From SKLM01 sp964575455 (GTDB taxonomy: Bacteria > Chloroflexota > Anaerolineae > B4-G1), in assembly GCA_964575455.1 (NCBI GenBank), contig CAZNRX010000006.1, positions 31,269-95,268 on the forward strand: a stretch of DNA of 64,000 nucleotides, in the 5' to 3' direction. Positions 52,230 through 60,331 of the stretch are shown here, in pieces (position 1 is the first letter of the stretch; every line of letters begins with the position of its first letter). A model generated the notes under the pieces. That model saw only the letters and a list, made by a program, of their open reading frames with translations, was not told the DNA's origin and did no database searches. The translations under genes and the position numbers were made by a program.

Positions 52230-53351
52230 ATGACACCCATCGACTTCAGGCTCCTCTTTCGGCTGAGCTACCTTTCCCTGTTCGAGTCCAGGGGAACCCA
52301 CGCCCGCTTGACGAGGAAACGGGTAGTGTTCCTGATCGGCTTCTACACCATCTTCGTCCCCATTCAGGCGACCAACTGGGTCTTCCTCCTCCTGGACAAC
52401 GCCCTCTTCCCCGGGTATCGGCAGGTGAAGGTCAGGGAGCCGGTGTTCATCGTGGGGCCGCCCCGCAGCGGATCCACGCACCTGCAGCGGGTGCTGTCGC
52501 GGGATGAGAGTACGTTCGCCTCAGCGAAACTGTGGGAGCTCTTGCTGGCCCCCTCCATCACCCAGCGGAAGCTGGTGAGGGCGCTGGCGAGGCTCGACCG
52601 GCGCCTGGGCGGACCGGCCCGAAGCTGGCTCTTCGCCTGGCAGGAGCGCGCGTTCCGAGAGGCCGGTATCTACCACAAGATACGGCTCGAGAAGCCCGAC
52701 GAGGACGAGCTGAGCCTGCTGCCCATCTTCTGCGCCATCCACCTGGCATTCGCCTTCCCCTTCCTGGAAGCGTTCCATCGCTACATCTTCTTCGACCTTG
52801 AGGTGCCACCGGCCGAGAGAGAGCGCTTCATGGCGTTCTACCGACGATCCATGCAGCGCACGCTCTATCTGTATGGCCCTGACAAGCGCTACCTGTCCAA
52901 GACCCCGGCCAACAGCGGCCGGGTGGGCACCTTGTACGAGACCTTTCCCGACGCCAGGTTCATCTACACCAACCGCGATCCCGCTGCAGTGGTACCCTCG
53001 ACGCTGAGTCTGTTCTCCTTCCAGTGGAACGTCTTCTCGGACCTGCTGGAGGCGTATGCTTTTCGCGAGGAGATGCTGGAGATGACCAAGCACTGGTACC
53101 GCTACACCGTCCGGCGGCTGGAGCAGATGCCCGCCGGCAGCTACACGATGGTGATGTATGATGACCTGGTGGGGAACCTGGAGCAGACGGTCAGCGACAT
53201 CTACACGGCGTTCGGCTTCCAGATCAGCCCGGCGTACGCTCAGGCGCTGGAGGAGGAGGTGCAGAAGGCTCGTGGGTCGACGCAGTCACCCGTACACAAG
53301 CGAGCACGACTACTCGCTGGAGGAGATGGGATTCACGCGGGAGCAGATTGA
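52230..53351 (+). CDS. PAPS-dependent sulfotransferase, C-terminus frameshifted
   Basis: 373 residues as read. 5'-phosphosulfate loop GPPRSGSTH (76-84), and the 3'-phosphate segment KTPANSGRVGTLYETFPDAR followed by FIYTNRDP. A hydrophobic segment lies at about 33-55. It transfers sulfate from PAPS to an unknown, perhaps lipid or glycan, acceptor. After codon about 348 the frame enters the repeat at 53272-53292 and then a non-homologous tail. The natural C-terminus (YTSEHDYSLEEMGFTREQIE, then QDVYERFGFGKDAED) is in another frame up to a TGA at 53416-53418. Removing 19 bp of repeat would restore the frame. The loss of about 40 conserved residues may inactivate it. Confidence 0.85.
   Translation: MTPIDFRLLFRLSYLSLFESRGTHARLTRKRVVFLIGFYTIFVPIQATNWVFLLLDNALFPGYRQVKVREPVFIVGPPRSGSTHLQRVLSRDESTFASAKLWELLLAPSITQRKLVRALARLDRRLGGPARSWLFAWQERAFREAGIYHKIRLEKPDEDELSLLPIFCAIHLAFAFPFLEAFHRYIFFDLEVPPAERERFMAFYRRSMQRTLYLYGPDKRYLSKTPANSGRVGTLYETFPDARFIYTNRDPAAVVPSTLSLFSFQWNVFSDLLEAYAFREEMLEMTKHWYRYTVRRLEQMPAGSYTMVMYDDLVGNLEQTVSDIYTAFGFQISPAYAQALEEEVQKARGSTQSPVHKRARLLAGGDGIHAGAD
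53272..53292. repeat. short palindromic repeat, copy 3 (at sulfotransferase frameshift)
   Basis: GTGGGTCGACGCAGTCACCCG, differing by one base from the copy at 2720-2740. It lies exactly where the sulfotransferase homology switches frame. Confidence 0.85.
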
Positions 53352-53369
53352 GGCGGAGTATCAGGACGT

Positions 53370-54635
53370 CTACGAGCGTTTTGGGTTCGGAAAGGATGCG
53401 GAAGACCACCAGCCCTGAAGACGGTCGGCGTGATGCCCGGGCACCAACACCACGTGGTTGCCCAGCGGGGCGCGGAGCAGATCAGTCACATGGCCGCGGG
53501 TCAGCTGGACCTCGGCCTGGGTCCGACAGAGGTTCTCGGCGTCGCCCACCGCGGTGATCTCGCCCTCGGCCACCCATAGCCGATCCATCCCCACCCCGCC
53601 GATGCGGAACAGCGTCACGGGCTCCTGCGGGAGCGAGCCCTGGATCCCGACGCCAAGACCCGACTCGAAGTGCGAACGGAGCCGATAGTCCTCCACCATG
53701 CCGCGGGGGACCGTGCAGTGGGCCAGCCAAACGCTGTTCTTCGCCTCGTCGATCTGGGCCGGATTGGCCATCCAGGGCGTCTCACCCACCAGGTGGTGCG
53801 CCCAGATCAGCCCCACGGTGGTGACCAGGTCGCCCTCACAGGCCGCGATCACCCCGGCGTCGGTCAGCTCGGCCAAGCCAACGCAGCCGGTGGTCTGGAG
53901 GTCGAGCACCAGGTCGAAGCACCGCACCGTGATGGCGTCGAGGTCGTGCTCATCGACCAACTGACGCAGCGCCGCGTGCACGCGCGCGACATCCGTGAGC
54001 TCCGCCTGCGAGGGTTCCTCCACCGCTGAGGCTTCAGCGACCAGGGAGGCCACCGTCTCCGTCACGGCGCTGGCGGGGATCGCCTCGATGCGCGCCTCCA
54101 GCTCGGACAGCGGGATGGGCACCACATCCGGCCCCCAGGCAGCCTCGACGACGTCGGCGTCCGGCATGCTGGCGACCAACCAATCGGACGGGTCGCCGAT
54201 CAGGCCGATGCGGGTCGACCGCAGCGCCCGTTGCACCGCCAGGCCCGCCACCGCTCGCTCGATCTGCGCCAGCCCGGCGCGATCCTCGGGCCCCTTCAGG
54301 TAGAAGATCCGGCCCTGCGCGCCATCCTGCTGGAGGCGCGCCAGCACCTCCAGCGACGCCGGGAGCGAGTTGTTGCCCGGGTGGGCGATGAGAAAGACGG
54401 GCTCGCCGGGCACCGCCGCCCATCGCGTCTCCACCAGATCCAACACCACCTGCTCGGAGCCCCCGGTCGCTACCAGCATCAGCAACGGGCGCGGATCCGT
54501 GAGCTGGTCCACGTCCCATCGCTCGCCGCCCATCGCCGAGAGCGCCGCCACGTAGTCCCGGGTGATGTCGTCCAGGCGCTTCAGAATCGGCGGGAAGCTG
54601 GGCGCCACCGTGACGAAGCCAAACCGTGTCTCCAT
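53370..54635 (-). CDS. L-fucose/L-arabinose isomerase-like protein
   Basis: 421 residues from ATG 54635 with GAGGAGG upstream. The C-terminal half shows the fucose-isomerase-type domain (DLDAITVRCFDLVLDLQTTG, then DAGVIAACEGDLVTTVGLIW, NPAQIDEAKNSVWLAHCTVP). The N-terminal half is a Rossmann-like domain (FGFVTVAPSFPPILKRL). The exact sugar substrate is not certain; such proteins in related genomes stand alone. Its 3' end overlaps the out-of-frame tail of the convergent sulfotransferase gene by 49 bp, and its last residues (HHADRLQGWWSS) are not typical of the family. Confidence 0.75.
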   Translation of the reverse strand: METRFGFVTVAPSFPPILKRLDDITRDYVAALSAMGGERWDVDQLTDPRPLLMLVATGGSEQVVLDLVETRWAAVPGEPVFLIAHPGNNSLPASLEVLARLQQDGAQGRIFYLKGPEDRAGLAQIERAVAGLAVQRALRSTRIGLIGDPSDWLVASMPDADVVEAAWGPDVVPIPLSELEARIEAIPASAVTETVASLVAEASAVEEPSQAELTDVARVHAALRQLVDEHDLDAITVRCFDLVLDLQTTGCVGLAELTDAGVIAACEGDLVTTVGLIWAHHLVGETPWMANPAQIDEAKNSVWLAHCTVPRGMVEDYRLRSHFESGLGVGIQGSLPQEPVTLFRIGGVGMDRLWVAEGEITAVGDAENLCRTQAEVQLTRGHVTDLLRAPLGNHVVLVPGHHADRLQGWWSSASFPNPKRS

Positions 54636-54645
54636 CCTGGCCTCC

Positions 54646-54756
54646 TCAATCCTCGTTATCAGGGCGAAACAGACTCGGATCACATCTATCGGCAATGGGA
54701 TAGAGTTGCTTGAGTGCGCGTTTCATGGCAAGATATCTGCGCCGGTTGTCGCTCAT
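54646..54756 (-). pseudogene. possible transposase N-terminal remnant (36 codons)
   Basis: ATG 54756 follows AAAGGAGC at a good spacing. The peptide begins MSDNRRRYLAMKRALKQLYP, resembling the N-terminus of IS4-type transposases (MSDNxxxYxAIKxALKQLxP), but after 20 codons homology stops and it ends at a TGA 11 nt before the isomerase-like gene. It is either an insertion-sequence remnant whose start region survived or a small ORF by chance; no inverted repeats are visible. Confidence 0.35.
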
Positions 54757-54961
54757 GGTATGCTCCTTTGCTGACAGGTGAGGATCCCTGCGCATTGAGT
54801 CTGAAGGAGCGGTGCCAGGAGAAGCCCATGACGTGCTCTATGATCGTGGTCGCTGCTATGCCTGGCCTATCTTTGCTCTGTGCTCTAGTGAGCGTTCTGC
54901 TTCATCGCATTTCGTAGGGCGCTGGAGCGGCCTTCGGCGTCGTCAGCGATTTGGATGCTCC

Positions 54962-54995
54962 AGGTGCCTCGCACGGCCTCACGTGCAAGGCACCT
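54962..54995. terminator. long hairpin downstream of secF
   Basis: AGGTGCCT (54962-54969) pairs with AGGCACCT (54988-54995), extended inward by GCACG/CGTGC. It lies 14 nt past the secF stop and has no T-tract. It is probably the end of the secDF transcript. Confidence 0.45.
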
Positions 54996-55008
54996 CAACA
55001 ACGCAACG

Positions 55009-55944
55009 TCAGGCCGCGGCCCGCGCCGCGGCGCGGTGGCGGGCCGTCTTCTCCCACACCACCAGGAGCGGTACGGCGATGAAGATCGCCGAGTAGGTCT
55101 CGCTCACCATACCGACCAACAGCACCGAGATGAAGGGCTTGATGGTGGTGCCGCCGAAGAGGATGATGGCCACCATCACGAACATAGCGTTGAGCTGCGT
55201 CGCCAGCGAGCGGTGGATCGTCTCCAGGATCGAGCGATTGACCACCTTCTCGAACGGCTCCCGACGGTACTTGGGGATATTCTCGCGGATACGGTCGAAG
55301 ACCACGATCACGTCCTGCACCGAGAAACCGATCACGGTCAGCGTCGCCGTGAGGAAGAGCGAGTCGACCTCCCAGCCGGCCACGATGCCCATGAGGGCGT
55401 AGAAGCCGAAGGCGAGCAGCAGGTTGTGCGTCATCCCGGCGATGGTGCAGACGCCGTAGCGAAAGGCGTTGGGCACGTGGCGGAAGGAGAACCACATGAA
55501 GGCCACGATGATGAGCGAAGCGACGAGGATGGCTAACCCAGCCGCCCGCGCCACCTCCGTGCCGATGGCCGGCTCCACGGTGTCGAAGGTGAGGGCATCC
55601 CGGTTGAGTCCCCCGACCTGCTCCTCCAGCGCCGTCAGCAGCTCCCCCACCTCCTCGGCCGTCACCTCCCGCGTGCGCACCTGCCAGCGATGCTCCTCCG
55701 GTGAGCCGAGGGGCTGCACGATGGCGCTCTCCAGCCCGAAGTCGCCGAACACGTCCCGGATCTGACCCTCGGTGACGGCGCCCTCAAACTGGAGCACGAA
55801 GATGCTGCCGCCCGTGAAGTCGATGCCGATGCGCAGCAGCTGGCCAAACCTGGCGTAGGAGACGCCCATGGCCACCAGGCTGAGGGCGATCAGAACGCCA
55901 GAGAAGATGAAGTACCAGCGTCGTTTCTGGACAATGTTAAACAT
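55009..55944 (-). CDS. secF: protein translocase subunit SecF
   Basis: 311 residues from ATG 55944 (GGGAG upstream), 2 nt after the secD stop. Six transmembrane helices: first helix RRWYFIFSGVLIALSLVAMG, then the periplasmic P1-like domain beginning GIDFTGGSIF, and the helix 4-6 region with FSVQDVIVVFDRIRENIPKY, the conserved D/R segment used in proton-driven export. With SecD it pulls translocated polypeptides across the membrane and helps release them from SecYEG. Confidence 0.96.
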   Translation of the reverse strand: MFNIVQKRRWYFIFSGVLIALSLVAMGVSYARFGQLLRIGIDFTGGSIFVLQFEGAVTEGQIRDVFGDFGLESAIVQPLGSPEEHRWQVRTREVTAEEVGELLTALEEQVGGLNRDALTFDTVEPAIGTEVARAAGLAILVASLIIVAFMWFSFRHVPNAFRYGVCTIAGMTHNLLLAFGFYALMGIVAGWEVDSLFLTATLTVIGFSVQDVIVVFDRIRENIPKYRREPFEKVVNRSILETIHRSLATQLNAMFVMVAIILFGGTTIKPFISVLLVGMVSETYSAIFIAVPLLVVWEKTARHRAAARAAA

Positions 55945-55946
55945 AC

Positions 55947-57407
55947 CTATACTCCCAAGACCCACTTGCGCTCAGACAGCCACTCCCCGGCCGCCGCGGC
56001 CACCTGCCCCACGAAGGTGCGGGTGGCGAAGACGGCGGTGAACAGGTTGACCAGGGTACCGAGCGCCAGTGTGATAGCAAAACCCTTCACAATGCTGGCC
56101 CCAAAGTTGGTGCCGAAGAAGAAGAGGATGGCACAGATGATCAGCGTCGAAAGCTGCCCATCCCGAATGGAGGGCCAGGCGCGGTCGAACCCCATCTCGA
56201 TGGCACGCGCCAGCCGCCGTCCCGAGCGCAGCTCCTCCTTCATACGCTCGAAGATCAGGATGTTGGCGTCGACCGCCATGCCGGCCGAGAGGATGAACCC
56301 CGCGATGCCCGGCAGCGTCAACGTGATGGGAATCAGTTTGTACAGCGCCAAGTTGAGAAGGACGTAGATGACCAGCGCCACGTCGGCCAGCCCCCCCGGC
56401 AGACGATAGTAGACCAGCATGAAGAGCAGCACGATGCTCAGGCCGATCACGCCGGCCCGCACCGATCGATTGACCGACTGCTCGCCCAGCGTGGCGCCCA
56501 CGCGGTTGAAGCTCTCCACACGGAGCGGCATAGGCAGCGCACCGTAGCGCAGCTGGATGGCCAGCTGGCGCGCCTCGTCCAACGTGAAGGCACCAGAGAT
56601 GGATCCCTGCCCGCCCGTGATCGGCTCTCGGATCGTCGGACAGGAGATGACGGTTTTATCCAGCACGATGCAGAGGTACTGATTCACGTGGGATGAGGTG
56701 TACTGGCCGAACGCCTGGGCCGCCTCCTCATCCAGCTCGAAGGGGATGACGTACTGATTCTGCTCCGTGCGATCCAGCCCCACGTTGGCCAGACCGGCGC
56801 CGGTGAGGATCGTCTCGTAGACCTGCCCCGATGCCTGGGGCTGCGTCGACTGCGTCCCGGTCAGGTCGGTCGTGGGCGTGACCGAGGTACCCGAGTCCAG
56901 CGTCGTGGTGACGGAGGAGGTGTCGGTGACCACGGTCCCTTCCACCTCCTCAGGTCCCCCCAGCGTGGTGGTGATGACGGTATCCGGGGGAAGAGGGTTG
57001 AATCCAGCGTCGACGAACTCCAGCAGCGCGGTGCCCTTGATGGTCTCCACCGCCTGCTCCGGGTTCTCGATGCCCGGTAGCTCGACGATGATACGGCGCT
57101 CGCCCTGCGACTGGACAACGGGTTCGGTCAGGCCCAGGCTGTTGACGCGATTCTCGACGATGCGCCTAGCGGCCTCCATGGAGCCAGGCTCGAACTCCTG
57201 TCCCTCGAGCGGATCTGCGGCCAGCAGCACCTTGAGCCCGCCCTGAAGGTCGAGCCCCAGCCGCAGCGCGATGTCACGCTGGGCTGCCGGCTGCCAGAAG
57301 AGCAGGTTCTCCACCCAGGACGGATGGTCGATGTTCAGGGCGACGAAGAGCGCCACCAGGGCTATGAGGATGATGGCGACCAGGCGCCAGATCTTAGATT
57401 GGCTCAT
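55947..57407 (-). CDS. secD: protein translocase subunit SecD
   Basis: 486 residues. First helix (LVAIILIALVALFVALNIDH), then LGLDLQGGLKVLLAADP (the D1 motif), a P1 domain with a Thr/Ser-rich insertion of about 60 residues (about 135-195, TVVTDTSSVTTTLDSGTS), and the C-terminal five helices with GFILSAGMAVDANILIFERM, containing the proton-path Asp and Arg residues. It is coupled to secF with a 2-nt gap. It is driven by a perfect promoter at 57542-57569. Confidence 0.96.
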   Translation of the reverse strand: MSQSKIWRLVAIILIALVALFVALNIDHPSWVENLLFWQPAAQRDIALRLGLDLQGGLKVLLAADPLEGQEFEPGSMEAARRIVENRVNSLGLTEPVVQSQGERRIIVELPGIENPEQAVETIKGTALLEFVDAGFNPLPPDTVITTTLGGPEEVEGTVVTDTSSVTTTLDSGTSVTPTTDLTGTQSTQPQASGQVYETILTGAGLANVGLDRTEQNQYVIPFELDEEAAQAFGQYTSSHVNQYLCIVLDKTVISCPTIREPITGGQGSISGAFTLDEARQLAIQLRYGALPMPLRVESFNRVGATLGEQSVNRSVRAGVIGLSIVLLFMLVYYRLPGGLADVALVIYVLLNLALYKLIPITLTLPGIAGFILSAGMAVDANILIFERMKEELRSGRRLARAIEMGFDRAWPSIRDGQLSTLIICAILFFFGTNFGASIVKGFAITLALGTLVNLFTAVFATRTFVGQVAAAAGEWLSERKWVLGV

Positions 57408-57541
57408 GCGATGTCCTTTCGATAACGTAGATGATATCAGACACTGGGTAACGACTCATATGGCTGAATCTTGTCCCTGTCTCAAGGTGGTCAGTCCCAC
57501 CCCTGTCGCAAAGTCGCCCCCAACGCTTGGGGGCTCGTTGA

Positions 57542-57569
57542 ATTATAGCAGGTGAGACCGTCGTGTCAA
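57542..57569 (-). promoter_or_regulatory. secDF promoter
   Basis: Minus strand: TTGACA (57564-57569), 16-bp spacer, TATAAT (57542-57547). A strong hairpin (GCCCCCAA/TTGGGGGC, about 57514-57534) lies at the very start of the transcript with no T-tract. The roughly 130-nt leader has no clear further structure. Confidence 0.85.
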
Positions 57570-57621
57570 TCAAGCACACCAGGCGATGCAGTCTCAGCTC
57601 GAAGGGGTCTGTGACCCCGAT

Positions 57622-58443
57622 TCAGGCGCCACTGGCGACGATGGCCGTGCCCGCGCGGCGCGCGCAACCGAGCAAGACGTCCGCGAGCAGCCCGGGCTGC
57701 GTGCCGGTGAGGATGCGCACCGTCGTCCCCGGATGTCGCCGCACCAGCTCGACCATGCGGGCCACCTTGTCCGCCATCCCGCCGGTGACGTCCACCCCGC
57801 GCGGGCCGGAGAACGCATCGCGCCAGCGGGGATAGCTCTCCGGGCTGATGCGCGAGATCACCTCCCCGTCACCATCCAGCACCCCGGGGACGCGGCCCAG
57901 CAGCAGGATGCGAGCGGGGCACAGGACATCGGCCAGATAGACGAAGAGATCCTCCGTGGAGGCGATGGTGCCGCCCCGAACGTCGTCCAGGGCGACGTCG
58001 CCGTAGACGAGCGGCACCAGACCCCTCTCCAGCGCTTCGCGGATGGGCTGCACGTTCAGGTGCCTGACCTCGCCATCGTGGCAGCGAGCCGAGGCCGACG
58101 GCTGCAGGCTGAGCACGGGAACGCCGGCCTCCAGGAAGGCGTCCGTGACGATGCAGTTGAGGCGGGCAGCCGCAGCGGCCACCTCGGCGTATCCGCGCCA
58201 CTGCGCGGGCGTGGCCACGCCCTCCCGCGTTCCATACGGCTCGGCGGCCCAGTGACCGAAGGAGCCGGAGCCGTGACCAAGGAGCAGGCTCAGGCTCGGG
58301 TCAGCATCAAGGGAGGCCCGCACCTCCCCCGCCAGCCGAGCGATCACCTCCCGTCGGGGCGTGTAGGCCTGGGTCTTGTCGGTGATGAGCGAGCCACCGA
58401 ACTTCACGAACTGGAGGCCCTCCGAGACGACTCGCTGGACCAT
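57622..58443 (-). CDS. ipk: isopentenyl phosphate kinase
   Basis: 273 residues of the amino-acid-kinase fold. N-terminal FVKFGGSLITDK with the catalytic Lys, LLLGHGSGSFGH (54-64) with the IPK-specific histidine, and VDVTGGMADKVARMVELVRR near the C-terminus. It phosphorylates isopentenyl phosphate to isopentenyl diphosphate in the alternative mevalonate pathway, known from archaea and some Chloroflexota such as Roseiflexus. The ATG overlaps the stop of the small membrane-protein gene upstream by 1 nt, with GGGAGGG before it. Confidence 0.88.
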   Translation of the reverse strand: MVQRVVSEGLQFVKFGGSLITDKTQAYTPRREVIARLAGEVRASLDADPSLSLLLGHGSGSFGHWAAEPYGTREGVATPAQWRGYAEVAAAAARLNCIVTDAFLEAGVPVLSLQPSASARCHDGEVRHLNVQPIREALERGLVPLVYGDVALDDVRGGTIASTEDLFVYLADVLCPARILLLGRVPGVLDGDGEVISRISPESYPRWRDAFSGPRGVDVTGGMADKVARMVELVRRHPGTTVRILTGTQPGLLADVLLGCARRAGTAIVASGA

Positions 58444-58676
58444 CAGCCCTCCCAGAGCACGTCACCGCGCAGCGCGCGTTTGAGGAACTGGAACATGGCC
58501 CAGCTTTCCCAGGCGAAGGGCGGGAAGCCCAGCAGCCCCAGAATGGGCATGCGGAAGTAGTGCGGGCCGAAGTCGAGGGGCCAGGACAGCGTGTAGCGCC
58601 AGCCGGAGCTGGCCCAGAAGTTCCAGAACGCCCAAAGAAAGCCGCAGATCAGCCCGGTCATCCGTACCACTTCCAT
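58443..58676 (-). CDS. small membrane protein of unknown family
   Basis: 77 residues, with two hydrophobic segments (LICGFLWAFWNFWASSGW and MPILGLLGFPPFAWESWAMF), many tryptophans and a short basic C-terminus. Its stop overlaps the isopentenyl phosphate kinase start (TGATG), so the two are co-translated. The last helix looks like the C-terminal segment of a larger membrane-protein family (a PLLGYLGFPPFALE-like pattern), so this could also be a truncated gene. The start could be the ATG at 58661; ribosome binding sites are weak for both. Confidence 0.5.
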   Translation of the reverse strand: MEVVRMTGLICGFLWAFWNFWASSGWRYTLSWPLDFGPHYFRMPILGLLGFPPFAWESWAMFQFLKRALRGDVLWEG

Positions 58677-58752
58677 CGCGTGCGTCCCTTTCCACTCATC
58701 TCAACACGAACAGCCGTAGGTAGCAACTCCAGTCCTTCAAGCGCTGAAGCGG

Positions 58753-59178
58753 CTACTGCGCCCCCTGCCCAGGCTGGTTCCGGGCCAGTGCCGATGCCGT
58801 CTCAGGGGCGGAGAGCAGCCCGCGGACGATCAACGCCGTGGCGACGCCGATGCCGATCACGCAGTAGAGGTGCGTCCACGTGAAAGGACCGAAGAGCCGC
58901 GGCACGTGCGTCGGGTAGCGGCTGGCCCAAAAACCGTGGACGTCCGACAGCACCAGCGCCGGCCAGGCGGTCGTCTCACGGCCGTAGCAGCACCCCGCGA
59001 GCAGACACCCCACCCGCGCCACCGCGAGGGTCAGGGGGATCATCGGGGCCACGGCGTCGAAGGTGGGAGCCAGCGGAAAACCACGGCGCCGAAGGTAGAT
59101 GGCCCCGACGAGGGAGCCAGCCGCCACGAAACCCAACCAGTGGATGCCCGCCCGCCTGTGGCCCGAGCGAAGCCCCAA
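58753..59178 (-). pseudogene. prolipoprotein diacylglyceryl transferase (Lgt) family, N-terminus missing
   Basis: 141 codons matching the second half of Lgt-like proteins: GSLVGAIYLRRRGFPLAPTF, VARVGCLLAGCCYGRETTAW and SRYPTHVPRLFGPFTW, then one more helix. Full Lgt proteins have about 260 residues and start with two more helices. Here the frame opens only at a TTG directly after a stop, 16 nt from the end of the upstream gene, so the first half is lost. It is a truncated, probably dead copy. Confidence 0.65.
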
Positions 59179-59193
59179 TCACGCCCAACCCAA

Positions 59194-59481
59194 TCAGAGC
59201 GTGCCGCTGTCCATCTCCTCCAAGATGAGCATCTGACCCGGCTCGATGATGCCGGCGGCCTCCATGGCCGCCTGGATGTCGGGCGAGTCCATGAAAGCCT
59301 GGATCTGCTCTGCGCTCTCTTGCACCGAGAGCACAGTCACGGTGTTGGGGTCATCCAGGCTGCGGAACACCTGGTACGAGATTTCGCCGGACGCCTTGCG
59401 CTGCTCGGCGTGCGCGTCATACCCCTCTTTCCACTGTTCGTAATCGTTGACCTTGAATCCTGCGTGCAGATGTGTGACCAT
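59194..59481 (-). CDS. small dimeric alpha/beta-barrel (ABM-like) protein
   Basis: 95 residues with the beta-alpha-beta-beta-alpha-beta pattern of the antibiotic-biosynthesis-monooxygenase/ferredoxin-like superfamily: HLHAGFKVNDYEQWKEGYDA, SYQVFRSLDDPNTVTVLSVQ, AEQIQAFMDSPDIQAAMEAA. Members act as small monooxygenases, cyclases or binding proteins; no catalytic residue can be assigned here. GAGGAGG lies 8 nt before the ATG. It lies just upstream of the truncated Lgt gene and downstream of the adenosyltransferase/acyl-CoA dehydrogenase scar; 59482-59708 between them holds only repeated CCGTGAC/GTCACGG motifs. Confidence 0.75.
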   Translation of the reverse strand: MVTHLHAGFKVNDYEQWKEGYDAHAEQRKASGEISYQVFRSLDDPNTVTVLSVQESAEQIQAFMDSPDIQAAMEAAGIIEPGQMLILEEMDSGTL

Positions 59482-59731
59482 CAGATGTACCTCCTCACAT
59501 TCATCGTTCTTTGGAGACCGTGAGCACAGCTTCGCCGGAACCAGCTACCCTGCTGCTCACCATCTCCCTCCAATGTCGCTGGCTGCCGCCAACCGCCGGC
59601 CCAAGTATAGCAGAGAAGACAGATTCTTGCCACCTGTCTCTGGTCACGGTTTTCTCACGATTGTTGGAGCGCAAGACCGTGACGTATCCGTGACTGGTCA
59701 CGGGGGCGTCACGGGATTGTTCGGCGACTCG

Positions 59732-60331
59732 CTACTCGTACACTTTCTCCTCGACCTGCTCGGCCTCCGGCGCGTCCGACGCCACGTCCCGCTTGCTCGC
59801 CTGCTCCGGCAACAGCTCTTTGTAGTACTCGTGCTGGATGATCAGGTCCATCACCTCGTTGGTGCCGGTCCAGATCATGATCAGCCGCGTGTCGCGCAGG
59901 AGCCGCTCGACCGGGTAGACGTCGGTGTAGCCAATGCCCCCCAGAATCTGCATGGCGTGGTTGACCACCTGCCAGGCGACATCGGTGGCGAACCTCTTCG
60001 CTTCGGAGACGAGCCGCCGAGAGCGACCGGGATCGTCGCCGCCGTCCACGCTGCGGGCCGCGCCGTAGACCAATCCGCGGGCGGCGTCCAGCAGCGTGAT
60101 CGACTCGGCTACCTTGAAGCTGACCCCCTCGAAGCGGCGGATCTTTCTCCCGAAGGCGTGACGTTTGTCGGAGTAGCGCGTCGCCACCTCCAACGCCGCC
60201 CGCCCCATGCCGATCGCGCCAGCGGCGCTGGTCATGCGCTCCGGGATCATCATCTGGTAGAAGACCTCCGCCGCGCCGTTCTCGCGCCCGATCAAGTTCT
60301 CGGCGGGAACAACAGCGTCCCACCTGCCCAC
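59732..60331 (-). pseudogene. acyl-CoA dehydrogenase, C-terminal half only
   Basis: About 198 codons: VVPAENLIG (entry to the C-terminal helical domain), FYQMMIPERMTSAAGAIGMG, FGRKIRRFEG, NHAMQILGGIGYTDVYPVER, RLIMIWTGTNEVMDLIIQHE. The N-terminal and middle domains (about 200 residues) are missing. At 60331 it is joined, in a different frame, to the first two-thirds of a methionine adenosyltransferase gene. Acyl-CoA dehydrogenases oxidise acyl-CoA with FAD, and this fragment keeps the FAD/dimer domain but could not fold as a full enzyme. Confidence 0.8.

Noticed and set aside
54829..54918. A 29-codon hydrophobic ORF (MTCSMIVVAAMPG...)
   Set aside because: It has no good ribosome binding site, overlaps another open frame of equal quality and resembles nothing known.
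57394..57456. A short ORF overlapping the secD start (MSRYPVSDIIYV...), considered as a secretion-monitor leader
   Set aside because: It has no signal sequence, no ribosome binding site, and runs into the secD coding start, so a SecM- or VemP-like role cannot be supported.
58443..58676. Assigning the 77-residue protein to a named family
   Set aside because: Only a vague resemblance of the last helix to larger membrane proteins was seen; not enough for a family name.
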